The notes beneath the pieces are model-generated. The model was not told the origin of the DNA and did not search any database. It saw only the letters and a list, made by a program, of their open reading frames with translations. The translations under genes were made by a program, and so were the position numbers. From positions 74,483 through 91,696 of the forward strand of contig NW_003155739.1 of assembly GCF_000003605.2 (NCBI RefSeq): DNA of 17,214 nucleotides, read 5' to 3'. Positions within the stretch are counted from its first letter, which is position 1; each line of letters begins with the position of its first letter. Below, piece by piece: positions 1-9,600 of this stretch. The stretch is from Saccoglossus kowalevskii (lineage: Eukaryota; Hemichordata; Enteropneusta; Harrimaniidae).

Positions 1-303
1 TAAGAGTCTTAAGTTACAGGGAACATTATTTTCATTTTTCAGTGGGACCAATAAATGCATTTGACAGGAAAATAGAAAAACTCTACCACAACAGCAATTA
101 GAACAGCTTGCTGCATTATAAGTATCACTTCCCTGTCAAATTAGTGGTTCATGCTTATTTGAATCTGAACATAACAGGCCAATTCTATCACACCTTGCTA
201 GGCTTGAACTTCCATCCAATCAGAGCATTCCAAATGAACATGATTCTCCACAAAACTAGAGGGCGCTCTGACCAAAAAATTGCCATGATCTAAATAAAAA
301 GAA

Positions 304-362
<59 letters not shown>

Positions 363-2007
363 TTTTTCCCCACCTAACTCCTGTGTACAGATAACACAAC
401 AAAATGAATATATATGAAGTGCGAAACTTCATGCCTTTCTGTCTGTATTTCAAATATATTTGTATTATGTTTTTGGGCTTGTTTTATTCCAGACTATTTG
501 TCTCTGAGTCAGTTATCTCCAACACCAAGTGACAACAGTCTGGGCATGCTTTCTATCATATACATAACACACAGAAGTTTGTTAAAGTTTCACTGATGAT
601 GCCAGGGTGTCATCATAAAGAATTAAAATGCATTAACACATGCTTACACATTTACGCACAGTGACCTCATGAACTTCTAACACATATTAGTGTTTATCCA
701 ACAAAAAGACATAATACAAATAAATACCAGTTGCATATATTTATATGTATTGATGTTTCTTTGCACAATACAACTATATGTATATGTATAATTGTCATAA
801 AGAGATATAGTACATAAGAAATTTTATTTTTTTGATTACCCTCAAGACGAGAAAAATGTATGAATTTGTCTCGGCAATTGAATAGTTTTATCATTTCTGG
901 CAATAGAGGGCGCAATATAATACATGCTTTTCATCTCTATTGTATCCCTTTTTAATATGGCAGATTTTTAGATACAAAATGGTTACTTTCAATTCTGATG
1001 TGTACTAATATGTAATTTTGTTAATTCTTCACGATCAAGAATATTACGGCTACCAAACAAATAATTGCCTGCGTTGAACTTATTTTTAAAAGCAAAGTCC
1101 AGACTATTACAGCGTGATACTCCCATTAATGAAAGAGCTCCAAATGCAGGAGAATGCAATAAAGAGCTTTTCTATATCACTCTTCATTCTATAAATATTC
1201 ACATTTTTATTTTGGTATACGTTATCCATGTTGTGGGTAAGATATGACAACACGTGTTGAAACAAGAAAATGGTTGCATTCTTTACTCGAGAAATACTAA
1301 TATGAATTAGTTCAAATTTTCAGTATTACAGTACTCGCGTATATAATTATAATAATGGAAATCCTTTGCTTGGAGAATCAAGATGGTGGACAACACAATA
1401 TTGATGAAATTTTTAATATCTCAAGAATAACAAGTGGTACAAAAAAACTGGAAATTGCCTTTTCCTGCATTTGTAAAGCTCTATAATCTAGAAGCGTTAA
1501 GTTGTCTGCCTAGACCTAAATAATTTGTATGACCTCATTAATTTAGCATAAACCTGACTCTAGTACTAACATTTACAGTTTGGTACATAAAGGTCACAGA
1601 TTCTCAACACCATGCTTTTCTTGTATATTGACAGAGCCTAAACTAAGCCATGATTTTATAATGAGGGCAGCCCAGTTATTGTGGGTTGTGCAGTGTAAGT
1701 ATGACTGTAGATAAGCCAGGACATGGTTTCTAAAACGATTAGTATCCATGGCCAGAATAAGCATAATCTTAACGGGCCAATGAAGCCCGGGCATTCTCTA
1801 TAGTAGTCTGAGGAGCAATGAAGTATTTAGTCGCATGTGGTGGTAAAATGATAAGTAACGAAAATAAAACAAATCCTTCGGCAGTATTGGTTACTTTTAT
1901 GAATCCCTAACAAATATTTTACTGAAATTTAACATAATATTCTCTGAATGCAGTTTATCAGCAGACTGTTTTCGTTCATGTTCACAAAGAAAAAGGGACT
2001 ACAGTGG
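1..2007. other. AT-rich intergenic DNA, no gene seen
   Basis: Only short, low-complexity open frames occur here and none resembles a protein family. Apart from the microsatellite at 307-362 I see no clear repeat. AGAGGGCGC occurs at about 256-265 and again near 905-913. Confidence 0.6.
307..362. repeat. (AT)24 microsatellite followed by a short (GT)n
   Basis: Twenty-four uninterrupted AT dinucleotides run from 307 to 354, then about four GT dinucleotides. It is an ordinary dinucleotide microsatellite and likely polymorphic. Confidence 0.98.
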
Positions 2008-2679
2008 CGTTCACGTTAGAGATCTCGGCACGTGCTGAGACTCGGGACCGAGTCGGCACGTGCCGAAAATTGTGTGTGAACGGTCGGGACCGAGTCGGCA
2101 CGTGCCGAAAAGAACTCGATCTCAGTCCCGATGGATGCTTGGGACCGAAACTCGGCACGTGTCGAGATTTGCTGCCTGAACACTCGGCACGAGCCGAAAT
2201 CACGCCCTCGGTGGTAAATTTAAGAAAAACATAAGTTGATTGATACTAGCATGAAATGACGATGACAGGAAATTCGGATATACTAGTAGATGGTCGGATG
2301 CTGTAGTAATGAATGCAAACCGTCATCAGCGACGCATATTTATGTGCTGCTACAACCTCTATTTTCTTGCACTTTTTACATTGACGTGAAACAAATAATT
2401 GTGTTTCGAATCTTCTCTGCCGTTCATGTGCACGATGGCTCGTTATAAACACCATTGCAACAAATGGATATAATTTCAGTATAACAATTATTATTATCAT
2501 CATATGCGTATCGTTTTCCATGTTTGGGCCAACAGATCGACGAATGAGAGCGTGATTTCGGCACGAGCCCAGTCGGTCCTAAGTGGGTCCTGAATAACGT
2601 GAACACAACTGCTGTAATCCCTCTGCAAACACAACTGATTAAAAATTTCGGCACGTGCCGAGATCCCGTAACGTGAACG
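2008..2679. mobile_element. Inverted-repeat-bounded element with CACGTG palindromes
   Basis: CGTTCACGTTA at 2008-2018 is matched by its exact reverse complement at 2669-2679. The match continues inward, with a one-base gap, through GATCTCGGCACGTGC, giving ends of roughly 30 bp. Between them lie several more TCGGCACGTGCCGA-type palindromes. The layout resembles a non-autonomous DNA transposon. I could not identify a target-site duplication and no transposase is present, so the class is open. Confidence 0.55.
2021..2200. repeat. Cluster of near-palindromic TCGGCACGTGCCGA motifs
   Basis: CACGTG cores lie at 2029, 2057, 2099 and 2156, and a CACGAG variant at 2188. More lie at 2562 (CACGAG) and 2652 (CACGTG) near the other end of the element. 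Two units (about 2041-2068 and 2083-2110) share the longer context GGGACCGAGTCGGCACGTG, 42 bp apart. The core matches the class C/B E-box bound by Hes/Hey-type bHLH repressors. Confidence 0.8.
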
Positions 2680-2799
2680 TAGTATACATGTATGTAAACA
2701 AAGTTCACAGCAATATTATAGAATAATAATACTGTGATAGCGGTAAGTAGTTTACTTTGCAAATTGTAAGTTTAAAAGTTGTAATTTGAAGGGTTCCAG

Positions 2800-3200
2800 C
2801 ATATCTAATATCAATCTAGTATAGATCTGAAAACTTGATAATTATCAGAGAATTCCCGATCTTATAAAGCTGAACTATGACCCAAGACCCAACTTGTTTC
2901 GTTTCGATCAAACACCTGATAATTATCGGGGAATTCCCGATCTCGGAAATATTGACTATAAACCAAGCCCCGCCTGTCTAATATCGATCTAAAAACTTTA
3001 TAAATTATCAGAGAATTCCCGATGCCAGAAACCTTGACCATGGCCCAAGTTCCAGCCTGTTAACATCTACACAATCGATAATTATCGGAGATTTCTTGCT
3101 TGATCTCGGATATTTTGACAAGTCTCAGCCTGTTTAATATCAATTAAAAAATTCAATATAGACAATAATTATCGGAGAATTTCCGATCTTAGAATTGTGA
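2800..3200. repeat. Diverged minisatellite, about 81-bp unit, five copies
   Basis: The motif GATAATTATC(A/G)GAGAATTCCCGAT recurs, with variation, at about 2837, 2918, 3000, 3077 and 3165. Between copies are diverged spacers sharing a CCCAAG..C.GCCTGT..AATATC pattern. The core decamer GATAATTATC is itself a perfect palindrome. A degenerate outlier may lie near 3757-3840. Confidence 0.8.
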
Positions 3201-4791
3201 TAGGTATTTTTGATGGTTAAAAACCTTTCACTTAGGTAACCGGGATTCGGTCGTTTCCACGCTAGGCTGACAAAAGACACACACAAGCTTCGTTCATGTT
3301 CCCAAACGATTTTCTGCCAAGTCCCTGGTTTTCACCCGAGACCGCATTAAATCACTCTTTATTTCTTGTCACTCCTTAACCAATTACAATCAGTATAAGA
3401 GACTCCAAGGCCTTGCCTTCAAACAAACAACCAATCACATGAAAGTTTTACACATCATAATCAATTAATTACTCATCAAGCTGTCTAGAAAAACACTACT
3501 ATATATTGTCAACACTAACTAATATTTATGAGGTAATAGTCTTGCACTAACATTCCACAAAGATACCGCCTTAGTTAGAATCGCAACCAAAATTGGTTTA
3601 GGATTACAGCTACTGTATTGTATCTTAAAAACTGCAGAGTCATAAGATGTTTTTGGTTGATTTCGACCAGCTCGCCATCTGGTCTTGTCATTAACCTTTA
3701 TCAGTATATGTCATGGCAACCACTGTCAAACTGACTGAAATATAAATCATGACAGAATTGTCGATTATGACCCAACCTGACTAAAATCGATAAAAAAAAC
3801 TTGACAATAACTCATAACCTTTGGAGAATTCATGATTTAGACATACTGAGCGTCTAGTAGTTCGCCTATCGGATACACCATGTGGATTTTATGTGCGTGT
3901 ACCTTACTGTCCGATTAATTCACCGTCCCCTGCATACAAAGCATTGAATCAAATAAACGAATGCAGCTTTTTAGCATGTTTCTAATTTAACACTTACCCG
4001 GTATGCAGTTGTGTGATAGATAGATAAATAAAAAGAGAACTATTTTAGTAATTGAAATAGTAAAAGAAATATTGAACGTGATATTTTGTTTTGTTTTTCT
4101 AAGAAATAAAATGAAAGTTTCATTTACCGTAAAAAAAAAGTTTGTGTACATTTTACAGATAAAGCAAATTCCTAATTACATTTTACATTTTTATGATATA
4201 TTTGATAATTTGTGTTTAAGAATCAAAATTGGAAATTGCATAAGAATTACGACATTTAATGTGGAAATGCTTTATACGCTTACAAAAAATAAGATCTTTG
4301 TACAAATTACGGACGAATAAAATAGCTGATTACATTTTACACCTTGCCCATGTCTACAAATTTACGTTTTTTATTTATTTAAATTACATTATTACGAAAA
4401 TAAAAATAATTGCTGTGAACCTCTGTCAGAGGCGGCGACACGAAATGTTGCATGATGGGGCGAAATCTGCTCACTAACCTTGCGCCTAAGGTCCGGGCCC
4501 GGCGGTGGCACTCGTGCGGTATATGGGTGCACATGCTTGTTTCCCATTTTCAAAAAATGTCCCCTTTCTTAGATAATTTCTCATAAAATTACTAAATCTG
4601 GAAGAAATTTCAAGTAAAAAAACATATCCCTTTTTTCCAAAATCAGGGAGCTTGTATTTATTTACCTTACACTATGTGTGCACATTTTAGAAGTCATAAA
4701 CAATATTTGTTTTTACATACAAACAAATCAGTAATATGAAACAAAATAAATATAAAACAGTGTTAAAATATTATGACATTTATTACCATTC
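3200..4791. other. AT-rich intergenic DNA, no gene seen
   Basis: No protein-like frame was recognised. A short (GATA)n lies near 4016-4026. The word ATTACATTTTACA recurs near 4178 and 4331, 153 bp apart, with related context, suggesting an old duplication. A short GC-rich island at about 4420-4520 begins with the hairpin CCTCTGTCAGAGG (4420-4432). Its nature is unknown. Confidence 0.5.
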
Positions 4792-4914
4792 TTAAAGGGC
4801 GGCAGTCGTCGCGCCGCGTCCTGTTCGATATGGGACTCATACAACGCGTGTAAAATACATTGTTAATTTACATGAAATTCGAACACGCGCTGCGCGACGA
4901 CCGCCGCGCTTTAA
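4792..4914. mobile_element. Short TTAA-flanked MITE (Kolobok/T2-like)
   Basis: TTAA at 4792-4795 and 4911-4914 flanks a 115-bp unit with GC-rich inverted ends: AGGGCGGCAGTCGTCGCGC on the left against AGCGCGGCGGTCGTCGCGC read inward from the right. The ends continue with lower identity to a shared TGTTCG. TTAA duplication plus a TTAAAGGG terminus resembles the T2-MITE/Kolobok pattern. piggyBac also targets TTAA but usually has CCY ends. No coding capacity. Confidence 0.72.
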
Positions 4915-5150
4915 ATATAATACGAGTACTGATCATCCCCAGGTTAAAACTACCGGTACTCAAGGTTCACAGCGCCCTCACAGCGCCGTCTATATATCAT
5001 CAAAGCCATAGATTCCCGGGCACTGATTTCATCACAACATTGAAACCATCTTTATAGGAACAAAGATTTGAACAACTTTACATAAATTACAATGCCCATA
5101 TGAGTATACTATATATACTGTCTGTAAGGTGCATTTTAATATAGTATACT
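4915..5150. other. Intergenic spacer with a small AT-rich inverted repeat
   Basis: AGTATACT near 5103-5110 is repeated near 5143-5150, and both are palindromes. The doubled CAGCGCC at about 4969-4986 is the only other notable string. No gene seen. Confidence 0.4.
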
Positions 5151-5355
5151 TTTATTTATTTATTTATTTATTAACACACAACATTCCCCGGAGGGGATGA
5201 AAAGGGTTACAAATCAGATATTAGTAAAAGAAAAATAACTACATAAAAAGTAAGGGAACAAAAAAAGCATTAAAAAAAGATAAAAAATTGTATACAAGGA
5301 ATGTGTTACTGGCTTAGTTTATGTAGGTGCTGCTGTCTTGTATTAAAACAGTTTT
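5151..5355 (-). mobile_element. Truncated LINE-like 3' end, minus strand
   Basis: Read on the minus strand, an A/T-rich stretch leads to a small hairpin (ATCCCCTCCGGGGAAT), then TGTTGTGTGTTAATAAATAAATAAATAAA. A conserved 3' hairpin followed by a short A-rich tandem tail is typical of CR1/L2-like non-LTR retrotransposon ends. About 200 bp remains and no reverse transcriptase is present. The exact 5' boundary and target-site duplication were not found. Confidence 0.5.
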
Positions 5356-5378
5356 TTTTTAAATATTGCGCAGCCACA

Positions 5379-5957
5379 GTCCCGGGATAGAGGTACTGTA
5401 GCCCTGCGTACAGTGCTGTGTGTACGGGGACGCGTTTGGTTGATAGATGTCCCCACCACAGCCCTGCGTACCTCCATAGACAAAGTCCGGGAGCGCACCG
5501 TAATTGGTGCGCAAGTTAAAAATAACTTTTAATAAGTAGTTTCCCAGCCGAAATCGGTTGAAATGGCAATAGTTATCCGTAACAAGCATTACAAAGTTAT
5601 CTGAAACTGAAATGTTCTTTAAATAACAACTAGTAAAGACGGACAAATTGTAAACCGGAGGAATTATCCACCAAACGCCGCCATTTTTAATTTCATTCAC
5701 GCGAGAGACTGAATGCGTTTGTTCTTAGGGCAAAGTAGCCGATTTCATCCACAACAGGACTCCGAACTGGGAGTTCTAGATATATCTGGTAATCGATCAT
5801 CATTTTTGGTACCTGGGCATGTTATTTCATTAAAAAAGTTATATTTTTTCAAAGTCCCGGACTTTGTCTATGGAGGTACGCAGGGCTGTGGTGGGGACAT
5901 CTATCAACCGAACGTGTCCCCGTACACACAGCACTGTACGCAGGGCTAGAGGGACTG
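5379..5957. mobile_element. Fold-back element with inverted arms of about 100 bp
   Basis: The left arm (about 5379-5495) and the right arm (about 5852-5957) are reverse complements over roughly 100 bp with very few mismatches; one indel lies near the outer ends. Each arm itself contains two copies of GCCCTGCGTAC. The spacer, about 355 bp, is not repetitive apart from the hairpin GCGCACC/GGTGCGC at 5493-5512. This looks like a fold-back or long-TIR non-autonomous transposon with no transposase. Confidence 0.8.
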
Positions 5958-6399
5958 TGATACAGCTAAGTTACCCGTTTGAAAGGGTATTGACCCCATA
6001 TTGTCTCCAGGGCATTCATTCTCCCGGCTTTGCATTTATAGTTTTAAATGAGCCCCCCCCCCTCTTTCGCGATGTGTTCACATAAACCATGGAACTATAG
6101 TTCCATGCATAAACATAGTTTTATGTTGTCCTTGCACCCGGAAACACTATTTGCTTTTCAAATCTCCAATAAATCACTAAAACCTAGACACACCGCGACC
6201 TGCACGGTCACCTTGGCCCCGGATCATGACCTCAAACCATCACGTGGTCTACTAGTGGGTCACACCTCCGCGTTGCCTATTCACTTGCCATGTCAAAATA
6301 TCAATACCTTCGTTAACAAAATACTGATATCAAAATGTCAAGTAGACTGGCAATGTATTATTTACACATAAAATTGTTATTCTTATTGCTTATGTCAGA
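5958..6399. other. Intergenic DNA upstream of PEPCK
   Basis: Contains a run of ten C (6053-6062) and the perfect 20-bp palindrome CATGGAACTATAGTTCCATG at 6088-6107. The open frame crossing it (6048-6371) has no recognisable domain. The half-site cluster at 6206-6262 is listed separately. Confidence 0.5.
6206..6262. promoter_or_regulatory. Cluster of nuclear-receptor half-sites and an E-box upstream of PEPCK
   Basis: Within 57 bp there is GGTCA (6206-6210), TGACCT, an exact AGGTCA half-site on the minus strand (6227-6232), GGGTCA (6257-6262), and a CACGTG E-box (6241-6246). Vertebrate PCK1 is controlled by HNF4, COUP-TF and RXR/PPAR sites of this class. Here the function is only a guess from motif density. 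Confidence 0.25.
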
Positions 6400-6632
6400 A
6401 TATATTTTCAGTTAATTATTGATAAAAACGTCCGAAACAAGATAACGAACATAAAAAAAGTAGTCCGTTGCGGAAGGAAATTTAATTTATGCAAATTTAG
6501 ACCGCAGTATTCCTTATCTTTGTCGCTATAACTCGTTTGACACCATTGTGGCACTCGTTCGTAGTCTGTGTCGTAACAGTCGTGTGACGGCATTTTACTT
6601 CGTCTCGTCATATATACAATCTCGCCGTAACC
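6400..6632 (+). promoter_or_regulatory. Presumed PEPCK promoter-proximal region and 5' UTR
   Basis: The PEPCK start codon lies at 6633, so transcription probably begins in this stretch, which is richer in CpG than the flanking DNA. A TATATA at 6611-6616 is only 17 bases before the ATG, too close to act as a TATA box unless the true first exon is elsewhere. A CRE half-site TGACG lies at 6585-6589. The transcription start itself cannot be read from sequence. Confidence 0.4.
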
Positions 6633-6661
6633 ATGCCGTCATTAGCTGTGAATATTTTGCG
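6633..6661 (+). CDS. PCK: PEPCK coding exon 1 (residues 1-10)
   Basis: This short exon encodes nine codons plus two bases of Arg10 and is followed by a consensus GTAAGT donor at 6662. It supplies the front half of the presumed mitochondrial presequence ([11 protein letters not shown] across the junction). It is too short to detect by itself. The support is the in-frame splice to exon 2, which continues a basic, hydroxylated N-terminus, and the stop codon upstream in the same frame at 6585-6587. Confidence 0.8.
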
Positions 6662-9600
6662 GTAAGTACATCGCTTTTTTAGCGTATACTAATTGTTCAG
6701 TAGTCTCTGCATGCAGAAAACCCGGGGTCAAATGCCTACGTGTGTGCGCTAGTTCCAAGCAGAACGGCCTGTGTTTCAAGAAATTCGTACTGTATGTTCA
6801 CTGAATTACTCGTGTACGAAATCTCGCAACGCTTATATGATATCGAAAAATTAAATGTAATTTTTTGCTTGCTCCGTATGGTAAAATCCTAGCAATGTGA
6901 AGGATGAACTATTCCATGTGCACCAGGCGTCCTTGATTGTCGATGGAAAATTTTAACCTCGGTTTTTTAATATTATGAACCTACACAAATAGACGCCGAA
7001 TGTTACTCTATTTAATGTTTTTATCGGTTTTTGTTCAATATTTTAAGTTAATGACATTTTTGCATTTTTAGAATTATTTTCGAGCAAAAATGTTCACAAA
7101 AAATAGTTGTCTGCTAATGTGCTGTGATCGCGCCATAGGGGTCATGCATAGGTCATTAGTGAAATTGATTTCAGTGAATGTCGGGAGTCAATGTGAAGCT
7201 GAAATGGCGTTGCTATAGCTCATCTGTCGTTGGAGAGAACAGAAATTACATGTAGATTGTATAATGGCTACTTTTCTTTGAAATGAGTTATGTCTGGTCT
7301 AAATAAGTTGTTTTTTACAGCAGGTCTCAAAACGAACTAGCTCACTAATTTGCTAACTAACCGGTACTTCGGTGTTCACTAAAGCGCATGACCTACAATT
7401 CAAATATTACCCTTCATTCTATCGTCACCAAATACTAGTAGTCTCTATAAAACATTTTAAATAAGTTTGTGGTTTTACAAGACTGCGAAGTACGCAAAAT
7501 TATTTCTGTTGCCAGTGTTGGTCAAATCTGCTTTGGTCAGAACAAGTTGTGGCAAATTAGTGAGCAAGTTTGCTAACTTGCTTCCCCAATACTTCTGAGA
7601 GTTGCTGTTATTATGCAGCATACAATAAATGCAATCTTTGGCACTTGTAGAAGTTGCAGTGTATAGATTGCTTTGGTGTGTGCGTGCATGAACTGAACAA
7701 GCTTGATGACAGTGTACTTTCAAACTTAAAGCTAAGAATGTAAGAGTTGGACTGCAAAGATGACTAAATTTTTCTACTTTTTATATTCAGGCGGTCGACC
7801 GGGCTCATCAAGACAGCCTTGGCCAACAACCATAGACTTTTCAAAATGCCTGGTACTATGTGTAACTATGCCAGGGCATTTTCAGTAGTACATGGTAATC
7901 TGGACAACTTGCAACCTTCAGTCAGAAAGTTTATTGTCGATAGTGCCAACCTGTGCCAACCTGACAAAGTCCATATTTTGGATGGTTCTGTTGAAGAGAA
8001 TAAAAAACTTACAAAGGAACTTGTTGAAATGGGAGTTTTAAGGCCAATACGCAAGTACGAAAATAAGTAAGTACTCTATGCATATTTTTTTCTTAAAATC
8101 CCTTTGATCTAGGATTTGCTAGTCTGCAGAAGGTTCACTTGTGTAAAGTGTAGTTATACTTTAAATGTAGCTTGGAGTACATAATTCGTGATGTGTCCTT
8201 TTGAAATGCCTTAAGATATGCAAATTTTCTTTTTCATTGCTTTATTTATGATAATTTGATTCACACGAATGAAAATAACATCAAATATCTGACACCATTT
8301 TTTTTTTTTAAGTTATCTGTGCTTGACTGATCCAAAAGATGTTGCTCGTGTGGAAAGCAAAACACTTATATCAACTCCTAGTGAGAGGGAGACGAGACCC
8401 ATTACTGCACCTGGAGTGAAAGGAAAGCTTGGCCAATGGTTTTCTCCAAAAGATCTTGAAAATGCTGTTCAAGAAAGATTTCCTGGCTGCATGAAAGGCA
8501 AGTTTTCTTATATTTAACGTGTTGGTTACTGCACATGTTGTGGGTAGTATATATATATATATATATATGCTTTGTCAGATGGCATGTACTTAAAATTCTT
8601 TCAGTTTTTGATTTTTCATGGAACCTTAATTATTTGTATGGTACAGTTGGTTTTAGTAAGTCATTCCATGCGTGTAATTTATTTCATTGCTGATTTGTAT
8701 GTGAATTCATATTTTCAGCTGTTTTGAATAGTTTTCCCAGATTGAAATATTCTGGAATAAAAGGAGTTCTCATTTCTGCATTAGTCGTTGTGTGAACTGT
8801 TCCTTTGGTTTGTCCCAGAGAATAAAATTGCATGTTCCAAGGCATTGGGAAACAAATTATTTTACAACATTTGCATTCATTGCTCCTAACATGGTGGATG
8901 TGTTTTATACTTTAACAATACTTTAATGTTTGCAGGTCGTACTATGTATGTGATTCCATTCAGTATGGGACCAGTCGGATCACCTTTGTCTAAGATTGGT
9001 ATTGAGATCACAGACTCTTCGTATGTTGCTGTTAATATGTATATAATGACGAGGGTTGGTGGCAAAGTATTAGATGTCCTTGGAGATGGTGAATTTGTCA
9101 AGTGTTTACATTCCGTGGGTCAACCATTACCTATGGAGAGTAAGTAAATGTACTTTGTAATATCTATAGATAGAAAATGGAACTTGTTAACAATTCATAC
9201 ATGTTAAATATTAAACTGCAATAAAAAGTGTTTTATTATAACCTCCTTAAGGTTGTTGAATAACTTTCAGAGATTTATGATGCGGTTTCAGAACAATAAA
9301 CATTGCACGTAATTTTTTTTCCAAAACGAGACAATGATCTTATCTGTGTTTATTGCACCATTGCCTACACACCTTTATTGTAAAAACAGCCAATTGTTTT
9401 GAATTGAGGAAAACGTAAGCTTCCAGTAAAGCATTTATCTAAAACTCTATCTGTTTTTTTTCCAGAACCTGCTGTCAACAACTGGCCTTGCAATCCAGAA
9501 AAAACAATGATTGCTCATCGCCCTGCTTCAAGGGAAATTATATCATTCGGTAGTGGATATGGTGGAAATTCGCTGCTTGGCAAGAAATGCTTTGCTCTAC

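Noticed and set aside
2246-2762. Minus-strand open frames with a basic CKKCKK stretch inside the CACGTG element
   Set aside because: No match to any transposase motif I know. The frames are short and overlap the inverted-repeat end.
4072-4477. Overlapping AT-rich open frames with similar YIL-containing segments
   Set aside because: Codon content is low complexity (Lys, Ile, Asn, Phe). The resemblance reflects an AT-rich duplicated word, not a protein.
5359-5949. Two open frames sharing the peptide PDFVYGGTQGCGGDIYQPN
   Set aside because: The shared peptide is explained by the inverted DNA arms. Neither frame shows a domain.
6408-6611. Divergent 67-residue open frame starting 22 bp from the PEPCK ATG
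   Set aside because: Hydrophilic start, but no recognisable family, no donor consensus that I could tie to another exon, and it would overlap the PEPCK 5' UTR. A bidirectional gene cannot be supported.
6611-6616. TATATA as a TATA box
   Set aside because: Only 17 bases separate it from the start codon, which leaves no room for a normal start site.
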